Shown one piece after another: positions 25,001-36,200 of a stretch of DNA of 64,000 nt (position 1 is the stretch's first letter; every line of letters begins with the position of its first letter). A model generated the notes under the pieces. That model was given only the letters and a program-made list of their open reading frames with translations, did not search any database and had not been told where the DNA came from. Source of the DNA: Lethocerus indicus (taxonomy: Eukaryota > Arthropoda > Insecta > Hemiptera > Belostomatidae); assembly GCA_019843655.1 (NCBI GenBank), contig JACDQD010000006.1:8858034-8922033 (forward strand), in the 5' to 3' direction. A program made the translations under genes and the position numbers.

Positions 25001-26471
25001 AATTAAGAACTTAAAAATTATAATAGTTTAAAATTGGAAAAAGTATAACTAACAAAAATACTTTGAATAAATGGTTTAGGACATAAAGAATTATGATGTT
25101 CTTTAAAAGCAAAAATATTTAAACTTAGTGACACTAAGGGCAAACTATTGTATTTTCATCATAGGCAAAAATCGTTTTTTTAATTTTTAACATACTGTAT
25201 TTAAACTAAAGGCTGTAATCCGAATAGATAACTCGAACATCTGTGTGCACTGATCTACAGGACCAATTTGAATGATATTTGAAGTCTGAACTGAAGGCTG
25301 AGACAGAACATCAACATCCTGATGTTTCAACTGTTCTTTATCCTGAAAATATTCATTATACATAGATAACACAATGCATAATTCAATAACATCAACTGAT
25401 AAAATATTCTTTATTATCACATTCATGCTTACTGAAATAAAGAGTGGCTCAGATTTATCAAGATATGCTTCTTCAACTTTCAAACTTAACAATATCTCAG
25501 GATTGTGGGCCTTGGCCTCTGTTCTTATGCCCAACAGCCGGTACCAACGTTCTAGAAGCTAAGACAGGAAAAGTAAAATGAGTTAGCAAAATTGTATTAA
25601 TCATTAAGAACAATGAAAAAAATTAAAACTACAAACTGAATAGTTTTTCTGCTAAATAAGAATTAAATTTACATAGCCAAAACCTTCAATGATTAGAAGC
25701 CACCATGGCCCAATTTATTTCACAGTTAAATTATTTTAAAGAATTGAAAAGGATAATCTAATTAATTATAATCAGATAACATATTAATATCATGATTTCT
25801 ACACCTAATATGCTTTGCAAATGCTATATACAAATTAGCACTGTGTGATACAATTAGGTGTCATAAAGTTCTGTTATGATTATATATTAGAAGATATAAT
25901 AAACAATCCTTCTTAGGATAGCTATACTTACATTAATATTACTTCCTCGAGGTATTATCTGTGCCTGCTTTAAATTTAGCAATATATATCCTAACTTCTC
26001 TCTTTTCTGTTGGTTTACAGCAGTGAAGCACTCGATTTTCAAAGGAGTGTTGGCACTTCTCAACCTACATCATATAATGACATTATAAAAGGTTTATAAA
26101 ATACGACTATAATGGTCCATAGGAAAATGTTAGAATCACCTTCTGAAAAATTTTTTATCAGCTTCCCACACAAGTTCTGTGTCGAAATGAGGGTCTGGGG
26201 ATGATGGTATACAGTCTGTTTCCAATTTGTTATTATTCAATCCTGCGACCACAACAATTGGATATGAAGTAAATCCAAACCCAGATCCTAGAATAACAAA
26301 GAATTAAACAAATACAAGAGTTTGTACAATGCAGTTCATACGCGATAGGTTATGTTAGGAACTCGTACCTATCTAATAAATAACGTATAATTTTATGAAC
26401 AGAATTGTATTCATTTCACCTTCTTTAATTCCCAATACGACTTGGAGAGTAGATGAAGATAAGCTATCCAT
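22004..26471 (-). CDS. CEP120: Centrosomal protein of 120 kDa (CEP120), complete
   Basis: Centriole assembly and elongation protein. Exons in transcript order: 26471-26420, 26287-26140, 26064-25932, 25558-25433, 25342-25196, 24984-24754, 24663-24432, 24354-24221, 24119-23987, 23839-23715, 23640-23458, 23323-23225, 23014-22862, 22498-22338, 22205-22004; 752 aa against 986 in human, all junctions in frame. Seen: a first C2 domain at about 8-150 (VVVAGLNNNKLETD, FDTELVWEADKK, LGYILLNLKQAQ, WYRLLG); a second at about 173-340 (IIQIGP, LQLLYAYF, ILCGDELFGTSSMEVKELV, PYIDVSISL); a polar linker at about 345-445; then charged coiled coil at about 450-720, including FFKEQWGMAVREIHRLKEEQ, which matches the human [20 protein letters not shown] segment. 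The third C2 domain of the human protein is not seen. It is divergent from CSNK1G, with an X-box-like site upstream. Confidence 0.93.
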
Positions 26472-27412
26472 TAAATCACTAACAAAATAAAACAATATGC
26501 TATATACACGTATATACTCTGTTTGTTTACATAATCATGTTTCTATGACAACCAACAGCTGTGAACTGTGCGTTTAAAATTAACGTTTCAAATCTTTCTA
26601 TCGCTCCGTCGAATAATTTTGACAATGGGCATTAATTAGGATAAGAATATAGTAAAGGTTACATAAAATTATTTTTACAAAACAATAACATCACTTAGTC
26701 AGAGAATATAACATCTCATTATACGATATTTTTTTTCGTAGCTTGTTAGAATATAATGAACAATAGTATGAATCGTATTAAAATTAAATATTCTGGTTTT
26801 TATTACGAAATGCTCTAATTTAAAATAAGATAAAAGAGTATTGTATACTTCGCCAAAACCGCATGCACCACATGATATACATGAGCTACGGAAAAACGGA
26901 AACAGCTGCTACCGAGTAACATTCATTGTGTTTGTCGTCCGCAAAATAGTCCCCAGTACAAATGTTTGTAGAAAATTTTCATCCGATAGGAAAGTGATTT
27001 GTCGAAAAAATATTAGGGTAATTATATATTTTTTACTGGTTTTTCCAGCATTCGATACTTGTACGGTCCGTGTATCGACTTTAAAATATTATGTATCCGT
27101 CCGCGTGTATGTTGGTGGGGGCCTTAGAGGCCTAAGAAAATAATGGAGGTAGCAGTACGTTGTCTTCTGTCTCGGATAAGTTCGGTCTAAATTGACACTA
27201 TGTGTATTATTATTGTGTCGGAGGTGGTGTGATATTGTGAAACTAGTTTTAACATGTGTGAGTGTGCTCATGGTGATGACTTCTTTTTTGTGATCGGTGT
27301 ACACGATGTTTTATAGAATCTTTTGTAGCCTGGGCCCCGGGCCTACCTGTGCGAGGAGCAGCCATTTGCTCTTTTGATTCGTTTATTTTTTATTTAAACC
27401 GCTGTAAACAGC
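26472..27412. promoter_or_regulatory. Bidirectional promoter region between CEP120 and CSNK1G
   Basis: About 940 bp between the two start codons. It contains both leaders and promoters, an RFX X-box-like site near CEP120, and the GC- and CpG-richer CSNK1G leader from about 27,300. CpG dinucleotides are common here, unlike the neighbouring gene bodies. Open frames at 26,841-27,143 and 27,089-27,304 show no recognised motif and are not called. Confidence 0.7.
26539..26552. promoter_or_regulatory. RFX X-box-like site upstream of CEP120
   Basis: GTTTCTATGACAAC is an imperfect palindrome that differs from GTTNCCATGGNAAC at two defined positions; the GACAAC half is a perfect RFX half site. It sits 68 bp upstream of the CEP120 start codon. 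RFX factors bind X-boxes close to ciliary and centriolar genes, so position and target both fit. Confidence 0.5.
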
Positions 27413-27623
27413 ATGCAGAAACGCGACGGTCGGGAAAATAATCGGGAGAAAGAACTTCGGGACGAGGCTACCAAAAGGGCTTCGAAATCGAGTGGGGCTT
27501 CAAGAACCAATATGCATTCGAGTCGGCATAGTGTTTCCAGTAGTGCCGGAGTTTTGATGGTCGGGCCAAATTTTAGAGTCGGAAAGAAAATAGGATGCGG
27601 CAATTTTGGCGAACTCAGACTTG
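27413..27623 (+). CDS. CSNK1G: Casein kinase 1 gamma (gilgamesh orthologue), exon 1 (partial)
   Basis: Membrane-associated serine/threonine kinase of the CK1 family; known roles of the gamma class include Wnt co-receptor phosphorylation. This exon encodes residues 1-70 plus one base of a glycine codon. Residues 1-45 are charged and Ser/Arg-rich, as in CK1 gamma N-termini. From residue 46 the sequence [18 protein letters not shown] is essentially the family sequence, with the ATP-binding glycine loop [11 protein letters not shown] split by the intron. The donor TTG/GTAAGT is strong. The start at 27,413 is the only sensible ATG in frame. I found no further CK1 exon up to 64,000, although exons under 60 codons could be missed by eye, so intron 1 is probably longer than 36 kb. 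Confidence 0.93.
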
Positions 27624-28786
27624 GTAAGTTAGATTTTCATTCCTAGTCCTACTGTATTTCTTGTGGAGCTAACGAGAGTAGGTAGATTGGAGTGCAACCT
27701 ACTGGTTGTGGTTTCAATATTTACTTCTATTTTTGCATTAATCTTTACCTCATAAACTCAGTTGTTATTTTATTATTCATTTTCCTTAGATATAGAACAA
27801 TTAAAAAATGAGCTTGTTAAAGTAAAAAAATAATATGTGCCTTATGTCATTCGGAATTGACTTTGTTCAGTGCTGTCGTAGCATAATATTGTAAAAATGT
27901 TATATCTGAATCTGGTGTAATCCTATTGTCCTATATTGAAAAGGTATCTAAATGTGTATCTTGTTTACTTCTTTGTAACCACTTAATTACTGATAATTTT
28001 ATCTTGTCCTTTATTTAATTTGTCGCTGACAATACATCAATTGATGGATTACATTTATTAGTCCGTTTACAGAGATGTAATTGAGGGTTTGAAATACAAT
28101 GTATCATATTTTATTTAATTATAAGGAATATAGCCTGACACTAAGGTCATATTTATTTTACATGTGTTTTGTTGGTATTCTTAATAATATTATTAATCTG
28201 ACAATTAGCTGTTTCTTTATGCAGGAAATATAACATTAGTTTCATTACAGGAATAAAAAAGTAATATATTTTTAAGTGTACATTAAGGTTTCATTGTGAG
28301 TCACACATGAGTGTGGGGCTCACATTTCCATGTACTATTTTATTGTGTTTATCTTATTTAATTCATAAGTTGTTCCAGGAAATGAAAAAAATATAATTAT
28401 AAATCTATTTGCTCAAGTCCATTTGTTTCAGAAATTATTAACTATTATCTTTTGAAATTTGAAAAACATTAATTTTTTGGGGCATAGTATTAAGATTCTA
28501 AATCAGATTTTTAATTTATTGGTAATATTGGACAGTTTAATTTATTGGAAGATACATTCCAAGATACATTCCTTTTTGGGAGTCACTTGCTATTTAATAA
28601 ATGTTTGATTTTTTTTTAGTGATCAAATAATTAATCAGAATTTCCTGAGTGAACAAAAACTGAACTGTTTTTGAAATACCTACTTCTGGGAATTAAGTTG
28701 ACTTTTTTAAGTTTCATTTAGTCAAAGTTATAACTTTTGTGTATAATATATTTTTTTTACAATAACATGAAATCTTGATTACAGTG

Positions 28787-28794
28787 ATATATAT

Positions 28795-28836
<42 letters not shown>
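28787..28836. repeat. Compound (AT)n(AC)n(AT)n microsatellite
   Basis: An alternating AT run, a short AC run and a second AT run, followed by a T tract. This is a simple repeat within CSNK1G intron 1. Confidence 0.95.
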
Positions 28837-28844
<8 letters not shown>

Positions 28845-29151
28845 TTTGTGTCATTCTATAATGTGATAATGGATATTAACTCACAATATAAGGATTAAGT
28901 AAACAAAAAATAATTCATTGAAGTGATGATGTTTGATGAGGAATGAAACAATTTGATTTTTTTCTGACTACCATTAACATATTTTATTTTGTTAAATGAA
29001 AGGTATATAAATAAAATAAAATGTTAGTAGTTTTAAGAGAAATGCATAGATTTACTGTATGCCTGGTATGAAGGGATGTTCATTTAATGTGGCAATTGTA
29101 GCATGAGCAGGAATTCATTGCAATGTATTTAATTACACAACCGATGAACTA

Positions 29152-29223
29152 AAAATATTTGCTCATGTAGAACTGTATAGTAAAGTGAAAATATTTGCTT
29201 GTGTAGATGTGTATAGTAAAATT
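29152..29223. repeat. 36-bp tandem duplication, two copies
   Basis: Two adjacent units each begin AAAATATTTGCT and end with TGTATAGTAAA, with period 36 and a few substitutions between copies. It looks like a fairly recent local duplication in the intron. Confidence 0.75.
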
Positions 29224-32142
29224 TTTTTTGTGTGGTCTATAGATCTATATATCTGTACCTGCTAGGTCAGAATCTCCCTTTAGAATGACATAGATATTAA
29301 TCTTTTCTTCCCAGTTAATTTGAATGGCAACTATTTCTTTTTTTAATATAAATATTTTTATTTCCTATGTGGGTTCCTAAACTTGAAACTTGAACTTGTT
29401 TTCATCCTTCCTCTGTAATTAATATGAGTTCCTGTTACTGACTACATTTTTCTGACTAAAGTTTAGCTAAGTATTAAACCAATATGGAACAAATTCAATA
29501 ACAAATGCTTATAAGAATTAGATACAGCACGCCAGACCACGAAAAAAATACGCGTTTTGACAGAGGTACCCCATAGCAATGATTTTAAAGGTATTTCCTT
29601 CACGTGCATTTGGAATAAGTATATTCTCATTGGGATCTTAGCAAATTACACAGTGTACTTTTGCAGGAGATATTTTCATAAAATGAACATACTTTACTCT
29701 ATCGTAGTTACTTCAGTGGGCATTCGTTTTTCGATTACTCGTCTCTCAATTTACGGGCTATAGTTCTCTGGGAATTTATCGAGTTGTGTTCTAATGACAC
29801 AATTATTTAGTATGAAGGGTAGTACGATTTTTGTTAATATAATGCAAAATGAAATTGGAATATAGATAACAGAAAAAGACATCTTAAAAAACCCTTACGA
29901 ATATATGCTAGTCACTATTAACAAAGCATTGGATTAATTCCCGATACGCAGGTCTATTCATTGTTGATATCGAGCAATCTGTGGCGTATTTTGCGATTTG
30001 TAGCCGGGCAGAAGATTAAACAAATTTTTTCGTATTCAACATAACTTGGTTCCATAGTTTGGAAAAGTTGTGGCGAATAGTGGAACCGGGACCAAAGTTT
30101 TCCTCAGTGCTTAAGATTTACATTTTGGAGTCGACAGGTTGCAACATGCACGCATGGACCCGGACCCCCAAGAGTTTGACTTATTCTTGTTTCAGTTTGG
30201 CTCTATTATCTTTCTGTGCTGTAAGACGATGGCTTTTTAATTTTTTTCACTTCCTTATTTAATTAGAAAATAATCCCTAGAGGCTGGAAAGTCAAACCGA
30301 AAACAATATCCAGATATTGGCTAACCAGTTAGGCGGGTATGCTACTGATGCGAAATTAGTAATCTTTAATGGCGTTTTTTTTTAAACTTTATGAACATTT
30401 TTGGCATTAGATCGGACAAGGTATTGAGTTGTTACTATTGGTACTATAATTTTGGAAACTGGATCTTCTATTCTTTATCATACTATCTATCTTAAAGAAT
30501 GGAATGGGTGTGAGTTGTGTAGTGGATTGTAAGGTTTTTTCCTGTCCAAGTCAAATAAATTAGTCGGGAACTCACAATTTATATTTTTTGAAAGGACATC
30601 CATAGGACATGTAGGTTCCCTTTTTAATTGAAGCATGCCTCTACTGCCGATGATTTCTCTTTGCCTAAATAGTTATTTAAATTGATTAGATAACTTTCAA
30701 ATAAAAACCTCTTGTGCTGCGACAACCGTGAGCAACATGCGGATGTTTGAAGGAGGGGGTTTAGGCAGCCGGTGCGTGCGCGCATCAATCCGTGACTCAC
30801 GGGTCACCAGGTAGCGCACACCCACGCACACCACCCGCTTATTTCTCTTGTTGCTCTTTTATCCCCATCACGCCGTATTCCTTTTCATGTATGTCCCATC
30901 CCCTTTTTGTAGAGTGAATTCTCTCCTGGAGGGGAACTCGGCTGGGGGTCTTGTGATTTTTGTATGAACCCCTCCCTGTGGCGGCGAAAAGCCCGCCGTA
31001 ATTTCCCTGTCTCTTTTTACTGCCGTCCTTCCTCCTTTCAACTTCTCTTACTTGCTGGGAAAGATGAGTTTTCTGTCTCTTGTAGAGAAAATTCAGTATC
31101 GATTTCGTATTCACTTTTCTTCAATTTTCTTCGACATTCAAACACAGTGGAATATGACACCAAGGATGTAATACGTTATGAGACAAATGCATTCGGTGAA
31201 ACGCAATGCTTTCCAAAATTTATCACTGTCCAAATTCATTAAGAATATCTACATCATTATATCATCTATATCATCAACCTCAAATCGAAGCAATTAATAT
31301 TAATGTTAACGAGTGCTTTATTTTTTTATAAAATGTCTGATGTAATGATATCTAGTGATATTTATTTCTATTCTTTAATCGAATGATGAAACTAAAAAAA
31401 TTCTTGTGACATGTTGCAGTTATTTAACAACCGTATTTTATAACGTGGATGGTTCGATTAGGTTCGTTTATTTCAGCCATTGTCTCATATTTATCTCCCA
31501 ACAGTACCGAAATGTCAATAAAACCCTCATGATAATTTTTTTATTCATTATGGACCTTAAAGGCCACTGGGCTTTCGAGGACAGTTACTGAAACAATCTA
31601 CAGATAAGATGTTTTGTGATGTTTTTTGCCGCAATAGAATTGTTCTCTGAAATAGATCGATCGAGAAGCGATAATTTCGTTTTTCCTCTCATGCACTTCC
31701 TTAATGCCGTTCCGGTATTAGTGAAAAGGCGATATCGTGAAAAGTTTTTCGATTTACAACCCCGTCAGCATTAGCACAGCCGTAGAAGCGAATCAGATGA
31801 ACACACTGGGAAATCACGAACGTATTTTCTGCATCGCATGTTCCACAGAGCGAGTTAATTTGCACTTTAATTCTTGCAGTTAATATACTCCAATTCTGAA
31901 AGTTTAATTCCGGAACTAGAAAAGATCCAATGTACCTAATGCGTCAATAATAATATATTAAAGTTGCTATCCCAAGCTGGTCCAGCAGCTTTCCTTGGAC
32001 CTCGGTAAGGCTCCGCCCCTTCACATTACTTTCGCCTGGAAGAGCTGCTAGTGATAATCAGTTACACTAATGGTATTTAAAATAAGAAAAATCATATTAG
32101 TTTAATATACCTGTTTTGTGGTCTGCGAGGGGTTGGAATACT

Positions 32143-32248
32143 GTAGATTCGTGATGCTTCTGTCTCCTCTCGCTGGTTTGGTCTTTTGCTAAGCCGGTCT
32201 AGCGAAAGACCAAACCAGCGAGAGGAGACAGAAACATCACGAACCTAC
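32143..32248. repeat. Long hairpin: 48-nt inverted repeat with 10-nt loop
   Basis: Arms 32,143-32,190 and 32,201-32,248 pair over 48 positions with only three departures (two A/C mismatches and one G/T wobble when read as plus-strand RNA), around a 10-base loop. It lies in the transcribed orientation of CSNK1G intron 1. It may be a palindromic MITE, a hairpin RNA giving endo-siRNAs, or a young microRNA-like locus. Partial relatives occur at 33,233-33,249 and 61,523-61,548, which favours a mobile-element origin. Confidence 0.85.
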
Positions 32249-33232
32249 AAAAATCACATTTTTCGATTCACTGTCTGTCTTGCCCCACGAAAATTCGAAC
32301 CTCAATTTTTACCTCACCCTTCCTTTTTCGTTTCGTCGTAATTGCGATACGATGAGGTCGAAAAAGTAAACCTAATAATCGTAATCCTGTTCCATTCGCC
32401 CGGGCGTTATTATTATTAATTTCGCCAGGCGTTTTAGGGTAATACGGGCGACGGCTGGATACCTCAAAATTTATAGTCGATTTTCTTAATTTATCCTGCG
32501 GGATTTATATTGTAATTGTCTGAAAAAACAGGTTTACCCTTCCTCTTTCCTCAGCGCTTGTGCTGAAAACCCAGCTTTGCGATTTAGGCGAAAGGAATGC
32601 CTCTGACGTCCGACCGAATACTATGTATGGCCGATTAAAAATCGTCGTAGATACCGTTATGCGAAATTGAGGTTATATTTGTTTTACTCACCCGTAGTTG
32701 CTTTTACGCGTTGCAATATTTGAATGAAATAACCATCACTACCCAAAATCGTCTTTTCTTGTGAGACACGTTCTACCCATACTTTAACACACGAAACAAT
32801 AAAAATACAACTGTATATTTTGAATAACGATGGATAATATGCAAAACTGCCTAGAAGATCAAGGCGTTTTGGCATGTATTAGGTTGTACCACGTGCGTCA
32901 TAATTTAACAAGGAATCGCCTCTTATGTTCCTTCTATCTTAGAGAAAACAATCTCACTCTGGTTTCGCCGACATCATTATCAAAAGAGAAATGAAAAATC
33001 CGGTTCTTCGTAATCGCTTTTTTTCTGTTTTATCTAAGGTTCTGTTTGAGCGATCACCGCTATATATTTTTATGTTATTTGGGGTCTGTACAGTTTTTAG
33101 ACTTCTGCCTGGTTCAGATCTCTCTGTTTTCGCTTGATTTGGCTCATTCTTACTTTTCACGGATTGCCTTACCGGAGCATTTCTTATCCTACCAGAAATG
33201 TTTTTTATGCGTGCACTGAGCATTGCTTAAGT

Positions 33233-33249
33233 TAGCGAGAGATCAAACC
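33233..33249. repeat. Short relative of the hairpin right arm
   Basis: A 17-base string matches 15 of 17 positions of the start of the hairpin's right arm and its flank (TAGCGAAAGACCAAACC). It is short enough that chance is possible. Confidence 0.3.
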
Positions 33250-36200
33250 GGACTAGCGGACACAAAATATCGCAAGTTGGAAGGTTTCATGAATTAAATT
33301 TTCGAGATTTCAAACTGATCGGTTATGGGTTTCTGAAAGTGCGATTTTGTCGAAGTGATTTTACAATATCAGGACGCGTTACGTCAAGCTTGTAAAAGAT
33401 AAAGTCGAGTGGTATAATCGTGCGTTGATTACGGTTATGGAAGATGGGCAAGTTCGGCCATTAGTCTCCGCCTTTTTAACGTACAAAGGCTCAGTTTTAA
33501 ATCACTTTGCCTAACCCACTCTGTACTATAAGTACTTGTTGAAATATTGACCCCGTCTAACAGGGGAATAAGGAAAACGACCGGCTGCTGTCCATTACGG
33601 AAGTTATCTCTTCCAATGGTCGATTAACCAGTTTAATAATCTGAAAACGGTAATGTCGCGGTATTGAGGTAGCGTTACCGGGTGAAAAATGATTTGCGCC
33701 ATCGTCGCTAGCACTTATAAAACGCGTGGCATGACCTAATTTTAATTTATGCTCAGACGGCCTAATCTTTGTTACTTCGTGCGTGTCGTCTTACGATGAG
33801 CATATTACATGCGGAAGTACAATCTGTTTCTTCAATTATACCAATTTTATTCCGATATCTGCCGCGTTATAATGCGTGAATACAGATCAATACAGTTAAA
33901 CTGTTTATATTAATCACTACAATACTGTTCATTATTTTTCTGCTTTAGTCTCATCTTCCTCCTGTTATTCTTGATTCTTTATCCTAATTTTATTGTCGCC
34001 TGTGAAATTTTATAGTAAACTGCATGTCCGGAGATAGTGAGAGAATTTCTCCAACTGCGAAAATTAAAGCTAGTTTAGCCTTCTGTAACTAACTGTACGT
34101 GTAGAGGTGGGTAAGAGGGTCTCGAATAATTTATGAAAGTAGAAAGAAGGTTTTAAAATAGTGTGATTAAATATCCCTGCTCCGTTAGGGATCCATGAAA
34201 ACCTTTTCGTAATTTCGATCACGCTCCGTGACGCGCTACGTGGACTTTCATGGCCTCAAGAACCCACTCCTGAAACGTTTGATGACCTAAGCCATTATTT
34301 ATAAACGGATGGAGATTGTTCATTGTTCGACCGACCGGCGCCTTCGACTCCACCTGCCATCCTAATTCCTCACTGTGCCACTGGATTGTGGGCGGGAGAG
34401 ATCGGCCAGGGTGGGGCACGGTAAAAACTCGGAATTCTGGTTCGCTTTCAGCAACGGGTTTTTAAAACTTATTCTAAAACTTATTCGTAAAAATAGAAAT
34501 TCTATTTTCGTTGGTTTTCTGAGCAGTTGTTTGAAATCGGACTTAAGGAAATTGGGATTGCGGGTGAATATCTGGGCGCCGTGGGAGGAGGACGTTGGAG
34601 TGAAGAATTTACAGCCGTCTGTATAGCAGAGCACGGCGCTAAAAAGGCCCAGCGCCTGTTAACGATTTCGTTTACTAATCGGGACACGTCTTGACGCCGC
34701 TCGCTCCCAATCGGGTAATTGATGACGCCTTTCCGTCTGCGCAGCGACCGCCAAATTATTGCTATTTGACTCCTCTGAATCTGCTGAGCCGGCCGCGGTT
34801 GCTCTTACTTAACTCTCTGTACTCGTCTTAAGAAAGTTGCGGGCTAGCGCCGCTTCGGTTTCTACCCGCTCTAACTGCTATTCGATTAGAGTGACTGAAA
34901 CGATTAACATTTCGAGATGCCCTACTGCTACCACTGTAACAAGAGTATGGGGGCTCTTCGTCGGCAGTTGCCACGTGGACGAATTTATGATTCATAATAT
35001 TCTTACATCTATTAGTTGAGTGCATAAAATCGTTATCTATATCTGGCCTTAGTTTCCCATGTGGTTTGGCTTCTGTAAAACCTTCTTGTGTTTTCTCTTC
35101 TATCTTGCTTCCTCTCTGGACTTGGTTTTAGTATTATTTATATGAAGACCTCACATACCAGTCATATGAGTGGGAAAAGGGTCTGTGGGTATTTCCGTTT
35201 CCTTATTGAATCACTCATTTACCACTGTTCGTCCAACGGAGACAAACGCTGAAAGAAACGTTCCTGAATATTGTAATTATTAAGTTTATAATTTCGGCCG
35301 GCCCTATTGGATTCGATTTTCCTTCTCAGTATATAGATTCGCCCAAAATTCAGAATCGGTCCAGAAGTTGTAACATTTTGATTTGCCAATGCATTTATTC
35401 ATAGATTATAATTCTTTCCTCTTTTCCTGAAGGAAAAGTGTTCCTGAAAGTTGTTCTCTATTTATTCTTTATATTTGTTTACCACGCGGTTGATTGTGAC
35501 TAACTACGCTATGAGTATAAGTATAGAGGGATGTTTTTACCTGGTCAACATCCGTATGTAGACGGATTAAACAGCTCATCTTTCTCCGCGGGGATTTATA
35601 ATCGAATTAGTTGTGATCGGGTGTCAGTTATGGGGCTCCTGAGTCCGAGGCCATCGGCTGGGAAACGACCTCTTGTCGAGCGAACGTTCTTTGTACATTG
35701 TACTGTAAGAACGGGATAAGTACATTGCCGCCGGAACAATGGTTGTCACAGGCAATCAAGTCCTTACCGTCGCCCCGTCGTGATTTCGCCAGGAGCAGGA
35801 TTGTTGAATTACCAAAATGGCTACCGGAATTACCGCTACGTGACTTGCGTATTGTGTTCCATTTGTCACAAAATACTTCTACTGCAAATTGAAACCTATT
35901 GTAAACATTCTTATTAGATTCTGTAAATTAACCAGTTTCTTTCCTTCTCATCTGTTGGGCTATATACTTGCTTAACTTACCGTGCCTTAGAATAAGGGAG
36001 AACAGCAGCAGTCGATATTTATTGGACAGGCGTGTATTTCCGTCCTCTTACCATAAGCATTATATAAGAATAAATATATTTTCGCTAGGGGAAAATAGGT
36101 GAATGAATTTGTATACCGTCGCATATGTATTTTATTTTTAACTCAAGGTTATATATCTATTTTAGAACATGACCTGCAGAACTCAGCTTCTAATTCTTCC

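Larger units (their letters stand above)
27624..29530 (+). other. CSNK1G intron 1, 5' CpG-depleted part
   Basis: AT-rich intron sequence with T runs. I count only one CpG between 28,081 and 29,520. It includes an AT/AC microsatellite and a 36-bp tandem duplication. No exon or RNA gene was recognised. Confidence 0.75.

Noticed and set aside
31983..32052. Imperfect inverted repeat (AGCAGCT..TTCC / GGAAGAGCTGCT)
   Set aside because: The arms are about 11 bases with a bulge and a loop over 40 bases; too weak to call a microRNA-like precursor.
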